Positions 1 to 9,261 of a stretch of DNA of 64,000 bases are shown piece by piece. The stretch is taken from assembly GCA_963691755.1 (NCBI GenBank), contig OY829366.1:558001-622000 (forward strand). The letters run 5' to 3'. A program made the translations under genes and the position numbers. This stretch comes from Dinoroseobacter sp013215265 (lineage in GTDB: Bacteria; Pseudomonadota; Alphaproteobacteria; Rhodobacterales; Rhodobacteraceae). Each line of letters opens with the position of its first letter. The stretch's first letter is position 1. Below the pieces are notes generated by a model. That model made no database searches, was not told where the DNA came from, and was given only the letters and a program-made list of their open reading frames with translations.

Positions 1-370
1 CCGCTTCATAATCCCCTGTGCCGCGCTTTGCTGCGGTCTCGGGGTCTTTGCGAGCGCCTGGGCATCCAGACGAACCGGTGTGCGGTTCAGTCCGCCTGTC
101 CACTGATGCACGGCTCAATCGGCGCGGGCACAATCAGAGGCCTTATCTGGGCGCGGCAGGCGCCTGATGCGGTAAAACGTGAGGCATTCGGGCCCAACCA
201 AACACCTTCGAGGCGCAGCAGCCCCACGATCTCGTCCAGGATCAATCGATTGAGCGTGTCCTGTAGAGCATGGGCCAGACCTCATTGAGCCGCCTTAGCG
301 CCTGTGCGGCCATGGCCAGGGGTAAGGCTAACGCATGCTCCACACTTACCCATGCGGCAGGGTCTATAAT
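1..370 (-). other. Degenerate coding remnant, unidentified
   Basis: No intact gene is visible in this stretch. Read on the minus strand it has coding-like pieces, for example a leucine-rich run with TLNRLILDEIVGLLRLEG around 195-260, but stops and frame changes break every frame within about 100 codons. I could not assign a family. Its position next to a toxin-antitoxin pair and a dead resolvase suggests leftover mobile or plasmid DNA. It could also be non-coding; the confidence refers only to it being a decayed coding region. Confidence 0.3.
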
Positions 371-517
371 GGCCGCTGTTGATTTGACCGCTTAGGAAGA
401 TCATTCCGAGCGACGTCTACCGTGGGTCCCAGAAGGGACCAGAGATCATCCTCAGAATTGTTTATATGGAGAGGGTAATCATTCTAACGTGCAAAAATCA
501 CATAAAATGCAGATTAC

Positions 518-591
518 TTCGATAGCTTAGGTAGTCTGCATATTCCTACATCGTGGTGCAGTTGACGAGCGCTCTGCTCAACGAGAGCGCT
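518..591. repeat. Two adjacent inverted repeats in AT-rich DNA
   Basis: The 371-721 stretch holds no gene and is AT-rich. It contains two hairpin-forming inverted repeats. The first pairs 518-527 with 541-550 (10 bp, one G-T wobble if transcribed, 13-nt loop). The second pairs 568-575 (AGCGCTCT) with 584-591 (8 bp perfect, 8-nt loop). Neither is followed by a T run, so they are not clear terminators. They could be recombinase or partition sites of the decayed element; this is a guess. Confidence 0.4.
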
Positions 592-721
592 TAAGTAGCA
601 CAAAGCTCAACCTAAAGATTGCGATAAAGTTATTATGTTTAAACGGTCATTTAATAAGAATAAACGGAATAGAACACTTGCGCCAAAACCACAGAGTATC
701 TAACTGCCTCAGCGGCCCAAC

Positions 722-1093
722 ATGCAAGCGAGGATTAAAAAATGGGGCAACAGTGCAGCGGTGCGACTGCCCACTGCGATGCTCGAAGTAACAGGCCTGT
801 CGGTTGATTCACCTTTCGTACTCCGGGAAGAAAACGGTCGAATTGTGATCGAACCTGCGCCAGAGGCGAAGATCACGCTGGAGGCGCTGCTCGCCGGGAT
901 TACGTCTGAAAATCTGCATGAAGAGGTCAAGAGACCGGACATACCATGGGGGATGAGGCGCTCTAGGTGGCCTATATTCCCGGCGCTGGCGATATCGTCT
1001 GGCTGCAACTCACTCCACAGGCGGGTCATAAGCCGGCCAGGCACAGATCCGCCCTCGTTCTGTCACCCGCAAGCTATAATCGGATCGGGCTAA
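722..1093 (+). CDS. mazE: MazE/PemI-type antitoxin with altered C-terminus
   Basis: Antitoxin of a type II MazEF-like pair: an AbrB/SpoVT-type swapped-hairpin DNA-binding domain (residues about 3-50, starting QARIKKWGNSAAVRLP) followed by the flexible tail that wraps the toxin (LLAGITSENLHEEV, about 58-71). It lies directly upstream of the MazF gene. The frame reads on to 1093, 127 bases into the toxin gene. A run of five G at 948-952 would, with one more G, give an ending PWGDEAL and a stop at 964-966, immediately before the toxin start at 967. I therefore infer a one-base deletion that replaced the native C-terminus with about 43 unrelated residues. The family call is firm; the frameshift rests on remembered homologue endings. 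Confidence 0.8.
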   Translation: MQARIKKWGNSAAVRLPTAMLEVTGLSVDSPFVLREENGRIVIEPAPEAKITLEALLAGITSENLHEEVKRPDIPWGMRRSRWPIFPALAISSGCNSLHRRVISRPGTDPPSFCHPQAIIGSG

Positions 1094-1290
1094 TGCTGTG
1101 CTGTCCGATCACCACACGGATTAAGGGCTATCCGTTTGACGTCGCACTGTCGAGCGATCCTGCAAGCATGGGTTTGTCTGATCATGTCAAAAGTCTCGAT
1201 TGGCGGGTGCGGAAGGCGCTGCGCAAGGGGCAGGCGAAAGCCCTAGAGTTGGCTGCCGTGCGGGTTCGAGCGGCTGCCCTGATTGGGTAA
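967..1290 (+). CDS. mazF: MazF/ChpB-type endoribonuclease toxin
   Basis: Toxin of the MazEF pair, 107 residues, a sequence-specific mRNA interferase of the CcdB/MazF fold. It begins at GTG (967) with AYIPGAGDIVWLQL, close to the usual MazF N-terminus. It keeps the arginine in the HRSALVLSP loop and the threonine in CCPITTRIKGYPFDV, which match the catalytic Arg and Thr of E. coli MazF. DHVKSLDWR and the final helix ending in AALIG also align with full-length MazF. I see no internal lesion, so the toxin looks intact although its antitoxin frame is altered. Confidence 0.85.
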   Translation: MAYIPGAGDIVWLQLTPQAGHKPARHRSALVLSPASYNRIGLMLCCPITTRIKGYPFDVALSSDPASMGLSDHVKSLDWRVRKALRKGQAKALELAAVRVRAAALIG

Positions 1291-1293
1291 CCC

Positions 1294-2015
1294 ATGCCCC
1301 TGATCGTATATGCCCGCGTCTCCATTGATGAACAAACGCTCGAAGGACAGGTGAGCGAGCTGCGCGCGGCAAGCTTTGTCACGGAGCATCTCTAACAGGC
1401 ATCCGGTGGCGATCGTGCCCGACCTGTGTTGGCGCAGCTAGTGGCCGACCTGCGCCCCGGCAATTTGCTTCGCGTGGTGCGGCTGGATCGTCTGGCGCGC
1501 TCGCTCAGCCATTTGTTGCAGGTGATTAAGACGCTGGAAGGGCGTGTGGGCGGCATTCTTCGTTGAAAGCGGGCGATCCGGCGATGCTGCGCAAGCTGGC
1601 GGCGGCGCGAGGGGCGGCGTAGATGGAGAAATTGGCCGAGACCGCGAAGGACTGGGTGCCCATCGTGCGACACACGCGGCCGGAAATGCCTTGGACGGAG
1701 GTGGTGCGGTTGGTGAATGTGGGGCGGTTGCTCGAGGGGAGAGCAACTTGGTCTGTGCCACGCCTGCGGTGGGCGCGGGGCGCTATGTGGGCGAGGGGTT
1801 GTTGTCAGAGACGGTGTTGGGCCGCGCGTCGCGACGCGAACGAGACGATCGGCTAGTGCAGATCGTGGCAGCGAAGCTGGGGGCCGAACCGGGGCTGAGC
1901 CTGCGCGAGATTGGGGCGCGGTAGGAGGGGCCGTCAGAGCGGACGCCGAGGGGGAGATGTGCAGTGGTAGGTGTCGACCGTGGCGGCGCTGGTGGAGCAG
2001 GCGAAGGGAAAGAGA
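1294..2015 (+). pseudogene. Serine resolvase/invertase pseudogene
   Basis: Remains of a Tn3-family-type serine recombinase gene. It starts MPLIVYARVS with IDEQTLEGQV, so the catalytic serine of the YARVS motif is kept. A TAA stop follows at 1393-1395. The same frame continues with QASGGDRARPVLAQL and RLDRLARSLSHLL. It then jumps from TLEGR straight to VGG, where intact relatives have about 50 more catalytic-domain residues, so an internal deletion is likely. After a TGA at 1564 the C-terminal region continues in other frames: EKLAETAKDWVPIVR near 1626 and SETVLGRASRRERDDRL near 1806. With at least two stops, one deletion and several frameshifts it cannot make a recombinase. Confidence 0.85.
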
Positions 2016-2196
2016 TTTCGCTCTAGTGATGAACGGATCTATCCGACCTGGCGGCCCGACAGCAATATTGAAATCAGCAACAGATCCCTGGAAAACCATT
2101 GCGGCTTTACAGTTCACATGAGAGAGAGAAGCGGAAAGCTCTAACATTTCCAAATGTCATAACTTTGTGGTCAAAAATGAAGGACAGTGCCTAATC

Positions 2197-3378
2197 ATGT
2201 CGCATCGCTTAGTGGCCATTGTCGTCGGTTGCGTAGCTCTCTTGCTGTGCACTTGGGCCATTCTAAACTTAAAAGACGGCGTATGCTGCGAGTTGCGTGT
2301 TATGCATGCCGAGCTAAACAATCAGTTTGACACTCGTTATCCTGGGCGAGGTGTCACAGACTACCCTGGCAATACAGTTGAAGATGTTGCGAAGGGGTAC
2401 GCGATGGTCTTGAAGGCCGAAGTCCTCGCTGCAGAGACTGGCGTAAACGCAGAGTTGAGCGAGATGGGTCGGAATGCGGCCGTTTTTTTGCTTGCTTCCA
2501 GTGATGACCGAGAAGATGGCTTCCCCGGTTGGGGTGTGCCCGTCGCATGGGACCCCTATGGAGATGGCTCGATAAACCCAAGAGACACAAAATATACGAT
2601 TTCAACAGCCATCGTTGCTGATGCTTTGCTTGACTGGATTCAATACGATGACACCGCGCCTCGCGAGGAGGTAGTCGCGTTGTTAGAGATGGCATTCCTG
2701 CCCTACACAAAGCTAGAAAACCTTTCGCCTTCCGGTTTACTTCCATACTCGCTCGAGCCTGTCGATCGCCGATATAGTACATTCAACCCCGCCGGCTATC
2801 TCGCTGGTGTTATGCAGCGTTTCAGCCATCTTGTATCTGATTTAAGTTATTCCGAACAACTGCGTGATGTTGCTGACAAGACGGTGCGGGCGCACCTTAG
2901 CCACGTTAAGGAAACGGACGCAGGTGGCTGGTATTGGAGCTATTCAATTTCAGAAGATATCCCGAACGACCTAGCTCATGCAGGGTATATAGTTCACGGA
3001 TTGCGGCTATATGCTGAACATGGAGGTACGTATGCAGACCAGCTTGATCTAGCTTCAATAGATGCTCATCTTTCTGATTTCGCCGTTGTAAATGAAGATG
3101 GTGTACCAGAGGCCATAATGGCATGGCCAGTGTTTCGGGAGGATACGAACACTCCCGCCCGTTCCTACGGCTTAGGCATGGGGCTATATCTCTCCTGTCT
3201 ACGACAATCGTCTCGGCTTCAGGAATATTATCTGGCTGCTCTACCAAGATATCGGCTAAAAGCTGGCGGCTACGCAAAGTACCCAACAAGATCAGGGTAT
3301 AGTGAATTAGTCGTGCGCGAGTACGAAGCTTACGTACTCCTTGGGATTACTGCATGCCTAAGTAAGGAGGACGCATGA
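2197..3378 (+). CDS. Membrane-anchored exported protein, (alpha/alpha)-toroid-like, function unknown
   Basis: Not recognised as a named family. The 393-residue product has one N-terminal hydrophobic segment (about residues 4-22, LVAIVVGCVALLLCTWAI) that would act as an uncleaved anchor or signal peptide, with the rest outside the inner membrane. The body is mostly helical and rich in aromatic and acidic residues (FPGWGVPVAWDPYGDG, GGWYWSYS), which resembles six-hairpin glycosidase or epimerase-like toroids; this is an impression, not a motif match. I chose ATG 2197, with AAGGA about 13 bases upstream, over the GTG at 2167 because it places the hydrophobic segment at the N-terminus. It overlaps the next gene by 4 bases (ATGA), so the two are probably translated together. 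The region is AT-rich compared with the rest of the window. Confidence 0.75.
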   Translation: MSHRLVAIVVGCVALLLCTWAILNLKDGVCCELRVMHAELNNQFDTRYPGRGVTDYPGNTVEDVAKGYAMVLKAEVLAAETGVNAELSEMGRNAAVFLLASSDDREDGFPGWGVPVAWDPYGDGSINPRDTKYTISTAIVADALLDWIQYDDTAPREEVVALLEMAFLPYTKLENLSPSGLLPYSLEPVDRRYSTFNPAGYLAGVMQRFSHLVSDLSYSEQLRDVADKTVRAHLSHVKETDAGGWYWSYSISEDIPNDLAHAGYIVHGLRLYAEHGGTYADQLDLASIDAHLSDFAVVNEDGVPEAIMAWPVFREDTNTPARSYGLGMGLYLSCLRQSSRLQEYYLAALPRYRLKAGGYAKYPTRSGYSELVVREYEAYVLLGITACLSKEDA

Positions 3379-6300
3379 GACATCGATCAAAGCTATTTGC
3401 GTTGCTAGGCGTAGGGTTTGTTGCAACCGGTTTATTCGTTGCTATTCAAACATTTTTTTTACAACGCACTATGCAGGATGCTTCCGATACTATGCGAGAT
3501 GCTTCCAATACGGCCAATGCTGTTGTTGTGGAAGAGTCCGCAATCGAATTGGTTGATTTATCCATCACTACGATCAGAGCAAACATGGTTGCCGAAGCAA
3601 TGCCCAGTTTTGATCCGATGACTGAGGTTGAAGTGCCATTCACAAGGTTCGAGACAGCAAACCACACGGGACGTTTTTTGATTGTCCCAGCGCTCGCCAA
3701 AAGCGTATTAGAAATCGGTGGTATCGGTCGTATATCTTTCGATCGTAACGGCGTTCCACTGAAAATGGTCGAAATTGGTAATGGGCAAATCGCTATATTC
3801 TTTAGGGAATCATTTTCCGGGCACTTGTATCTCTACAAACTAAGGGCTGATGGGATAGTCTCGCAGTCCGCGCGTATACGAGGCTTTTCTGACGCAGAAC
3901 CGATTCTGCGAAATGCTATTTTTCATCGAGAACGTTTGATTGCAATTCTCTATGATAACGAAAGAGGCCTGAATGAAGTTGTTCTTCTTGATCAAGAGGA
4001 AACAACTGGCGAGCTGCAACCAAAATTGATTGCGGCGCTCCCAACACTAGAGGACCCGGCTGGCGGCAACTACGAAATGATGCCAACACTTTTTTTGCTC
4101 CCGGCCGGAGAAGAATTATGGATTGTCGGGGGAACACTCGTTGCTCGTTTGGGAGTTGAAGGGTTGGCGGAGCAGCATCGTCTTGCACCCTGTGAGCGAA
4201 CGCAGGAGGCGGTAGCGGGGGGTGATGGCCCGATTGTTCTGTGTCTTCTGGATTCAGGCGGTGAGTATCAATTCGCTCTCTCACACTGGAGCTTGGGCGG
4301 CCAGCGGGGGGAATACTCAATGCTTTCAGAGGGAAAGGTGCCCTTCGATCTAAGTGCCGCTAACAATTTAGTTGAGTTTAATTTTCTCGAGACGACGGAT
4401 GATGTTTCGCGACTTCTCCGATACGATCTAACTAACAACCAGGTCTCGGGTGTTATGGAACTAGGCTCGAATAACATTGAGGGTCGCATAGCTTGGTCAC
4501 AGATTTATTTTCTTAACGGCTTGCTGGATATCATTCGAATGGCAGCGACTGATAACCAAGCATTCGAGCGACTGTACCCGCTAGTAAGAGATGCTAAGCT
4601 TCGGTTGGATATCGAGATGCAGTTGCTTGACAAGCTGATGGAAACACCTCTCGGTTATCTGACAGAAGCCTTTACGAAAGGGCGGGAGCCCGCCTTGTTT
4701 GCTGTGCAAACTGGGCGTCTGTTGCTGCTCTTCAATCGGTATGCAGACGAGATATCGAATGGCGTGTCTCTCACTTCCCATGAAGCGCTGCGAGAAAGCG
4801 TACTCAGTCTTAATGGCCATATTGACCAGTTAAGGGTCGCTAGAGAGGGAGATATTGGTGTAGCTCATGGTCGGCACTTCTTAGCGTGGCCTAAAGGAAG
4901 TACCTTCCCTTTTGATGGCCTAAATGTCCCTTTCAACCATCAGAATGAATGGGCTTACGCTGTTCTTGATACTTACGAGAAAGGGGAGTGGAGTGTATTA
5001 GCTGATGAGGCAGCATCCATAAGCGTTGAGATAATCAATCACTTTTTGGAAGCTGTGGCTCCAGATGCCAGATTTCCACACGACGGTGAGTGGCCTTATT
5101 GGTGGGGACAAGCCTGGGAAGGTTGGACCGTAGAAGAAGATGTTTCTGTCAATACACCAGCTTATGTTGGAGATAAATCGGTCGCATTTATTTCATTCCG
5201 CTCGATCGACTTGATGTCGACCATGGCAGCACACCGTTTGAGCTTCCTTGCCTCGGAACAAACCTTGCGTGAAAGTATGGAGCGAGCCGTGGCGCGGGGA
5301 CATGTATATCCATTTGTTGCTGCTTCGTTCGTTGAAGATGGCTACCGTCCGGCTTTGGATATCGGTGTTGCGCTTCACTACGCCCGCCAAACTGCACCTT
5401 GGGAACTGCAGAGCGCAGTTTGGGCAGCGCTTGATGTGCCTGTTTCGCCCACGCCTGAAGATCCGCACTCTTATATTCTAAATGCGAAGGTTCTTCTGGA
5501 ACACCCAGAAATTTCTAGAGTCCGGCCTGACGGGCTAGATGGAGCACAGGCTCTCCTTGATTACCTGAATATCGCCGTCCCTTACAATGCAGAGCTGGCA
5601 ATGCGATATGCAGGCCTTGAGCTTGGTGGTAAAGTCCTTGCTTGGAACCTCGCTTACGACCTTGATGCCGCGGCAGCGGCCCTAGAAAGGACTCAAGACT
5701 TACGTTTTGCGCGAGTGCTCGAAGAAGGCCTCGATACCGCGATGCAGATGCGAGATGATCGACTTGGGTTGCGCGACGAAATCCGCGATGTACACATGCC
5801 AGCTTGGGGCACAAACCGCTACAGTCCTGAGAAAGACAAATGGATGGCGTGGGATACCTTCACCGGAATTATCAGCCACGCTGCTATTGTTTATGCAGAC
5901 CTTGCGCAGAAATTTGGTGATGACGCTATGAAGCGTAAAGGCCTAATTTACTTGAGAGATTCTATTGACGCTCTTGACGCATTTGACCCATGGTGGCGAG
6001 AGGATTTGGAAAGTGGGATCGGTTGGTATTTCGATCCGCTTTATCTTGATGTGGCGCCACTGAATCACATGAACCTTCTTGGTTTGGCTCACGTTGAGCT
6101 TTGTTCGCGTTTCAATCGAGAAGCTTCGTGTCGTAAGTCGGAAGGGCTTGCCAAGTACTTTGAACGGAGCCTGAAACACCACACAGACGGTTCTTGTTCG
6201 TGGGAGTATTGGGCAGGAGCTCAGCGTGAGCAACATAGTTCAGAGTCTGCGGAAGACGTAACCCACGCTCATATCAACGTTCGCTTTGCACACCTAGCTT

Positions 6301-6599
6301 GGGAAAATGGGATCGTGTTTGACAGATCGGACATTGAGTGTATCGGACGATCTTTGACAGTGCGTATAATGCGCCCTTCTGGTGATTGGGCCATGAACGT
6401 TGATGGAACTGGAAACATGGTGGAGTCCAGGTTGCACGAAGGTATTTCGGCATGGATGATACTCGAAGAGGTTGTTCCTGGTGTCCAAGAACGCATCGAC
6501 GAATTTATGATGGCACGCGAAGATGCTTATCCGCTGGGCTTGCTCTCCTATGCCACAGGTCCGGCTAGCTTCGCGCGCCGTCTCCCACTCAAAGAGTGA
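3375..6599 (+). CDS. Large membrane-anchored exported protein, beta-propeller-like plus helical toroid-like, function unknown
   Basis: A 1074-residue protein that I do not recognise. Residues about 7-29 form a single N-terminal membrane segment. The next 400 or so residues look beta-rich with repeated short hydrophobic strands (for example LYLYKLRADGIVS and EELWIVGGTLVARLG), as in a propeller. From about residue 510 the protein becomes helical with aromatic active-site-like patches (GEWPYWWGQAWEGW near 570-585; NRYSPEKDKWMAWD near 815-830), again suggesting an alpha/alpha toroid of the kind found in polysaccharide lyases, hydrolases and epimerases. It is coupled to the upstream gene by an ATGA overlap and runs convergently to the glycosyltransferase at 6668. 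A role in modifying or processing surface polysaccharide is inferred from position only. Confidence 0.75.
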   Translation: MRHRSKLFALLGVGFVATGLFVAIQTFFLQRTMQDASDTMRDASNTANAVVVEESAIELVDLSITTIRANMVAEAMPSFDPMTEVEVPFTRFETANHTGRFLIVPALAKSVLEIGGIGRISFDRNGVPLKMVEIGNGQIAIFFRESFSGHLYLYKLRADGIVSQSARIRGFSDAEPILRNAIFHRERLIAILYDNERGLNEVVLLDQEETTGELQPKLIAALPTLEDPAGGNYEMMPTLFLLPAGEELWIVGGTLVARLGVEGLAEQHRLAPCERTQEAVAGGDGPIVLCLLDSGGEYQFALSHWSLGGQRGEYSMLSEGKVPFDLSAANNLVEFNFLETTDDVSRLLRYDLTNNQVSGVMELGSNNIEGRIAWSQIYFLNGLLDIIRMAATDNQAFERLYPLVRDAKLRLDIEMQLLDKLMETPLGYLTEAFTKGREPALFAVQTGRLLLLFNRYADEISNGVSLTSHEALRESVLSLNGHIDQLRVAREGDIGVAHGRHFLAWPKGSTFPFDGLNVPFNHQNEWAYAVLDTYEKGEWSVLADEAASISVEIINHFLEAVAPDARFPHDGEWPYWWGQAWEGWTVEEDVSVNTPAYVGDKSVAFISFRSIDLMSTMAAHRLSFLASEQTLRESMERAVARGHVYPFVAASFVEDGYRPALDIGVALHYARQTAPWELQSAVWAALDVPVSPTPEDPHSYILNAKVLLEHPEISRVRPDGLDGAQALLDYLNIAVPYNAELAMRYAGLELGGKVLAWNLAYDLDAAAAALERTQDLRFARVLEEGLDTAMQMRDDRLGLRDEIRDVHMPAWGTNRYSPEKDKWMAWDTFTGIISHAAIVYADLAQKFGDDAMKRKGLIYLRDSIDALDAFDPWWREDLESGIGWYFDPLYLDVAPLNHMNLLGLAHVELCSRFNREASCRKSEGLAKYFERSLKHHTDGSCSWEYWAGAQREQHSSESAEDVTHAHINVRFAHLAWENGIVFDRSDIECIGRSLTVRIMRPSGDWAMNVDGTGNMVESRLHEGISAWMILEEVVPGVQERIDEFMMAREDAYPLGLLSYATGPASFARRLPLKE

Positions 6600-6667
6600 A
6601 GTGGGAAAAAGCTACCGGTAAGAGGTAGTGCATTGAAGGGCGCTTTACAGACCGAGGTAAGGATATC

Positions 6668-9223
6668 TCAATCCGAAAGTTGGAGTAATCTGGTGCTATG
6701 AATTTGCAGGTTCGAACGACCCAAATGCTCCAATTTTAATGTGATGTTTTCTCCACCTTCGGGTGCGATGAAGCGGCGAGTAATTGTCTGACGAGGAGAC
6801 ACTTCATTCAAAACTATTTCATAGAAAAGGGAGGCGTGACGTCCTGATAGGGGTACTAGCGCGTTGATGCCGCCAGAATAGAATGCCAACCAAATCCGGA
6901 CAAATCCAGTGCCCTCCAATTCGAATTGGAAAGCGTATTCTTGTCCTGGGATCAGTTCTTCAAAGATTGGAATGCGCAGGTCGTTTTTGTTCAGAGTCGT
7001 CGGTATAATAATAGTGGAATAATCGCGGTGAAACCAAGGAAATGTACTTTCCGATATCGCCTCTTGTTCAAATAGGGTGGTGGATCCCTGAATAGCCCCA
7101 AGCGTCTTTCTCCCCCCGATAATCCATTGGGTTCGAGATGCCCATTTGATCCCATTTGGATCGGTAGATTGGCTGAAATCGCGTTGTTCGCGAACAGTTT
7201 TGCTTTCGGGAGATAGGCTATAAACTTGAAAAAAGTCGTCGTCATGCAGAAGCGTGGTCAACGCAGGATCCCCGATCACTTCCTCAAGAACTGAATTATA
7301 AAAAGGGGGGAGGACATAATTGACCATGTAAATATGCGTAACTCCCAGATTGTGGAGCATCTCCGCTGCCTTTATGGGGTTTGTCTCTTCGTAGACGGGC
7401 AGTAGGCGTACATCCAGATAGCTCAGCATCTGATGGTCCAAGTAGTAAAAATCCGCAGGACGCGAGGCTAAAACCACCGAGCCCTCCGGCAACTCCTCGT
7501 TCATGAACTCGACTGTCCTGAACGCCGGGAAAGCTTGAAAAGCGAAATCGGCATCAAGGCCTCTGCCCAGTACGGACGGAGCAGGCTTCGAGGAAACGCC
7601 TTGCGCCAAGTCGTTCAAGTTAATTGGCTTTGTGCTCTCGATTGGAAGCAGGCGAAAGCGATAATACATGCCTACTACCAGAAAACTGAGCAGAGCAAAC
7701 ACCTGTGCAACGAGCAGAACAGCAAGCATAGCATCACACCAGAACGCGCGTTTAGATGACATCCAGCTCGCCACCCAAACGGACGTGCGATCAAGGCCGT
7801 AGCCTCCAATCAAGACGACGGCAGGAAGAGTTGCAAGCAGGTACCGCTCGTTCTTTATCATTAGGTTCATGCCGAGCAGAACCGATAGAAGAGTTCCCCC
7901 AAAGTAACAGGCAAACAAAGCAGTCGCTGTCCACAGAAGCAGCTGGGATGGGGTGTGCAGCAGTTCGCTTGGACGAAGAAACGATCGAATTGTTAAAATG
8001 CCTCTGCTGGCGATTAGGGCTAAACCAATTGTCATGAACCAGTATGAAAACCCGTAAGCCTCAAGCGCAAACCAACCTTTGAAGAGGCCATATTGCAGAA
8101 TTGCAACTGGATGGTCGAGCCCGCGAGCGAAGTCGAAATACCCCTTCCAGTCTAGGGCTTTCAACGCAAATACCGCTGGCTCATCACTGATAAGCGTTCC
8201 AAAAATATAGAGGTTGCGCACATAGGCGGGACTGGCGAGTAAAAGGGCTATGAAAATGACTGTGGCAGCAAGTTTGAGCTTGTCTTGCAAGGAATGTGTT
8301 TGCGTAAGAAACGCAAGCAGGAAAAGGCCAACGGGAAAATAGAGAATGGTTTGGGAATGTGCCCACATTCCAAGTCCGATCACGCAACCAAGTGCAATGC
8401 CCGCGCGCAAGCGGGTTCTGTTTCGGCTAAAATCAACCCCGAAGAGGGCGGCCATCAGCAGGACAAAGCTGGCGACCGTTAGTGCATCCAGAAGTGCTGA
8501 ATCTGTGCCGAGAAATAGCAATGGAGTTGAAATTAGTATGACTGCAGCAAATGCTCCGGTGCGTGAGCTGATTTGAAGCCCCAGAACCAACACCCCATAG
8601 CTGGCCGCAATTAGAAACCACGGTGAGATAAACCGCATTAGACCGGGTTCATCGGCATGGCCTTGCACGAAGTTGGCTAGCGTAATCAGGGAGACATAGA
8701 GAGGGGGATGTGTCCAGGGACCATAAAACCCGTTCGCTGAGGTTTCGGGTGAAATCGCTGGGTAGCTAGCAAGTGAGCCGGTGTCGAATAGAAGGCGGCC
8801 AACAATGGCGTACTCGAGCGAGTCATTTTGCATCAGAATGTAGAGATGGGCGTTCACAAGTAGGATTGCGACCCAGAGGAACCATAAAATGCGAAGCACG
8901 AATGCGCCTGGAACCCAATCTGGCTGTACTGGTTTGGACGCTCGGAGGCGCGCGCGAAGTCCCAAAGCTGCTGGAAACGCAAGAATGATCAAAGGGCCAT
9001 AAACGAACAAGGTACGTGGCTTGTCACCGGGCAATGCGAGGCAGACGAGGGCTAGAAAACCTAACAGGAAAGGGGCCAAGATTAGCCCGACGGCTCTTGG
9101 AACTCCAGTTTGTGCGATGTCCTTGCGCCAAGGTGCGAGAAGCGCCAGCCATTGTCCAGCGAGACTCGAGAGCAGAACGTACCCCAGAACAATAAGCGAC
9201 GGTCCAAGTTGTAAATCAGCCAT
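6668..9223 (-). CDS. Multi-pass membrane glycosyltransferase (PMT/ArnT-like) with C-terminal beta-rich extension
   Basis: An 851-residue protein. The first 510 or so residues carry at least ten hydrophobic segments with an early periplasmic loop containing NDSLEY, the position of the acidic catalytic motif in GT39/GT83-type (PMT_2, GtrII/ArnT-like) enzymes that use polyprenyl-phosphate sugars. A conserved NLYIFG-type loop follows the middle helices. The remaining 340 residues are soluble; the last 150 or so look like a beta-sandwich (QEYAFQFELEGTGFVRIW). It is the last gene of a minus-strand run (13588 to 6668: GT2, flippase, amidotransferase, this gene) and is separated from the amidotransferase by 38 bases. 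It probably adds a lipid-linked sugar on the periplasmic side; donor and acceptor are unknown. Confidence 0.75.
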   Translation of the reverse strand: MADLQLGPSLIVLGYVLLSSLAGQWLALLAPWRKDIAQTGVPRAVGLILAPFLLGFLALVCLALPGDKPRTLFVYGPLIILAFPAALGLRARLRASKPVQPDWVPGAFVLRILWFLWVAILLVNAHLYILMQNDSLEYAIVGRLLFDTGSLASYPAISPETSANGFYGPWTHPPLYVSLITLANFVQGHADEPGLMRFISPWFLIAASYGVLVLGLQISSRTGAFAAVILISTPLLFLGTDSALLDALTVASFVLLMAALFGVDFSRNRTRLRAGIALGCVIGLGMWAHSQTILYFPVGLFLLAFLTQTHSLQDKLKLAATVIFIALLLASPAYVRNLYIFGTLISDEPAVFALKALDWKGYFDFARGLDHPVAILQYGLFKGWFALEAYGFSYWFMTIGLALIASRGILTIRSFLRPSELLHTPSQLLLWTATALFACYFGGTLLSVLLGMNLMIKNERYLLATLPAVVLIGGYGLDRTSVWVASWMSSKRAFWCDAMLAVLLVAQVFALLSFLVVGMYYRFRLLPIESTKPINLNDLAQGVSSKPAPSVLGRGLDADFAFQAFPAFRTVEFMNEELPEGSVVLASRPADFYYLDHQMLSYLDVRLLPVYEETNPIKAAEMLHNLGVTHIYMVNYVLPPFYNSVLEEVIGDPALTTLLHDDDFFQVYSLSPESKTVREQRDFSQSTDPNGIKWASRTQWIIGGRKTLGAIQGSTTLFEQEAISESTFPWFHRDYSTIIIPTTLNKNDLRIPIFEELIPGQEYAFQFELEGTGFVRIWLAFYSGGINALVPLSGRHASLFYEIVLNEVSPRQTITRRFIAPEGGENITLKLEHLGRSNLQIHSTRLLQLSD

Positions 9224-9261
9224 TTGCTCCAGTGCCTTGATAAACTTCTCGTCGATATCGC

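Noticed and set aside
1392..2153. 253-codon minus-strand frame across the resolvase remains
   Set aside because: The plus strand carries recognisable serine-resolvase pieces; the minus frame is a low-complexity Pro/Arg/Ser shadow.
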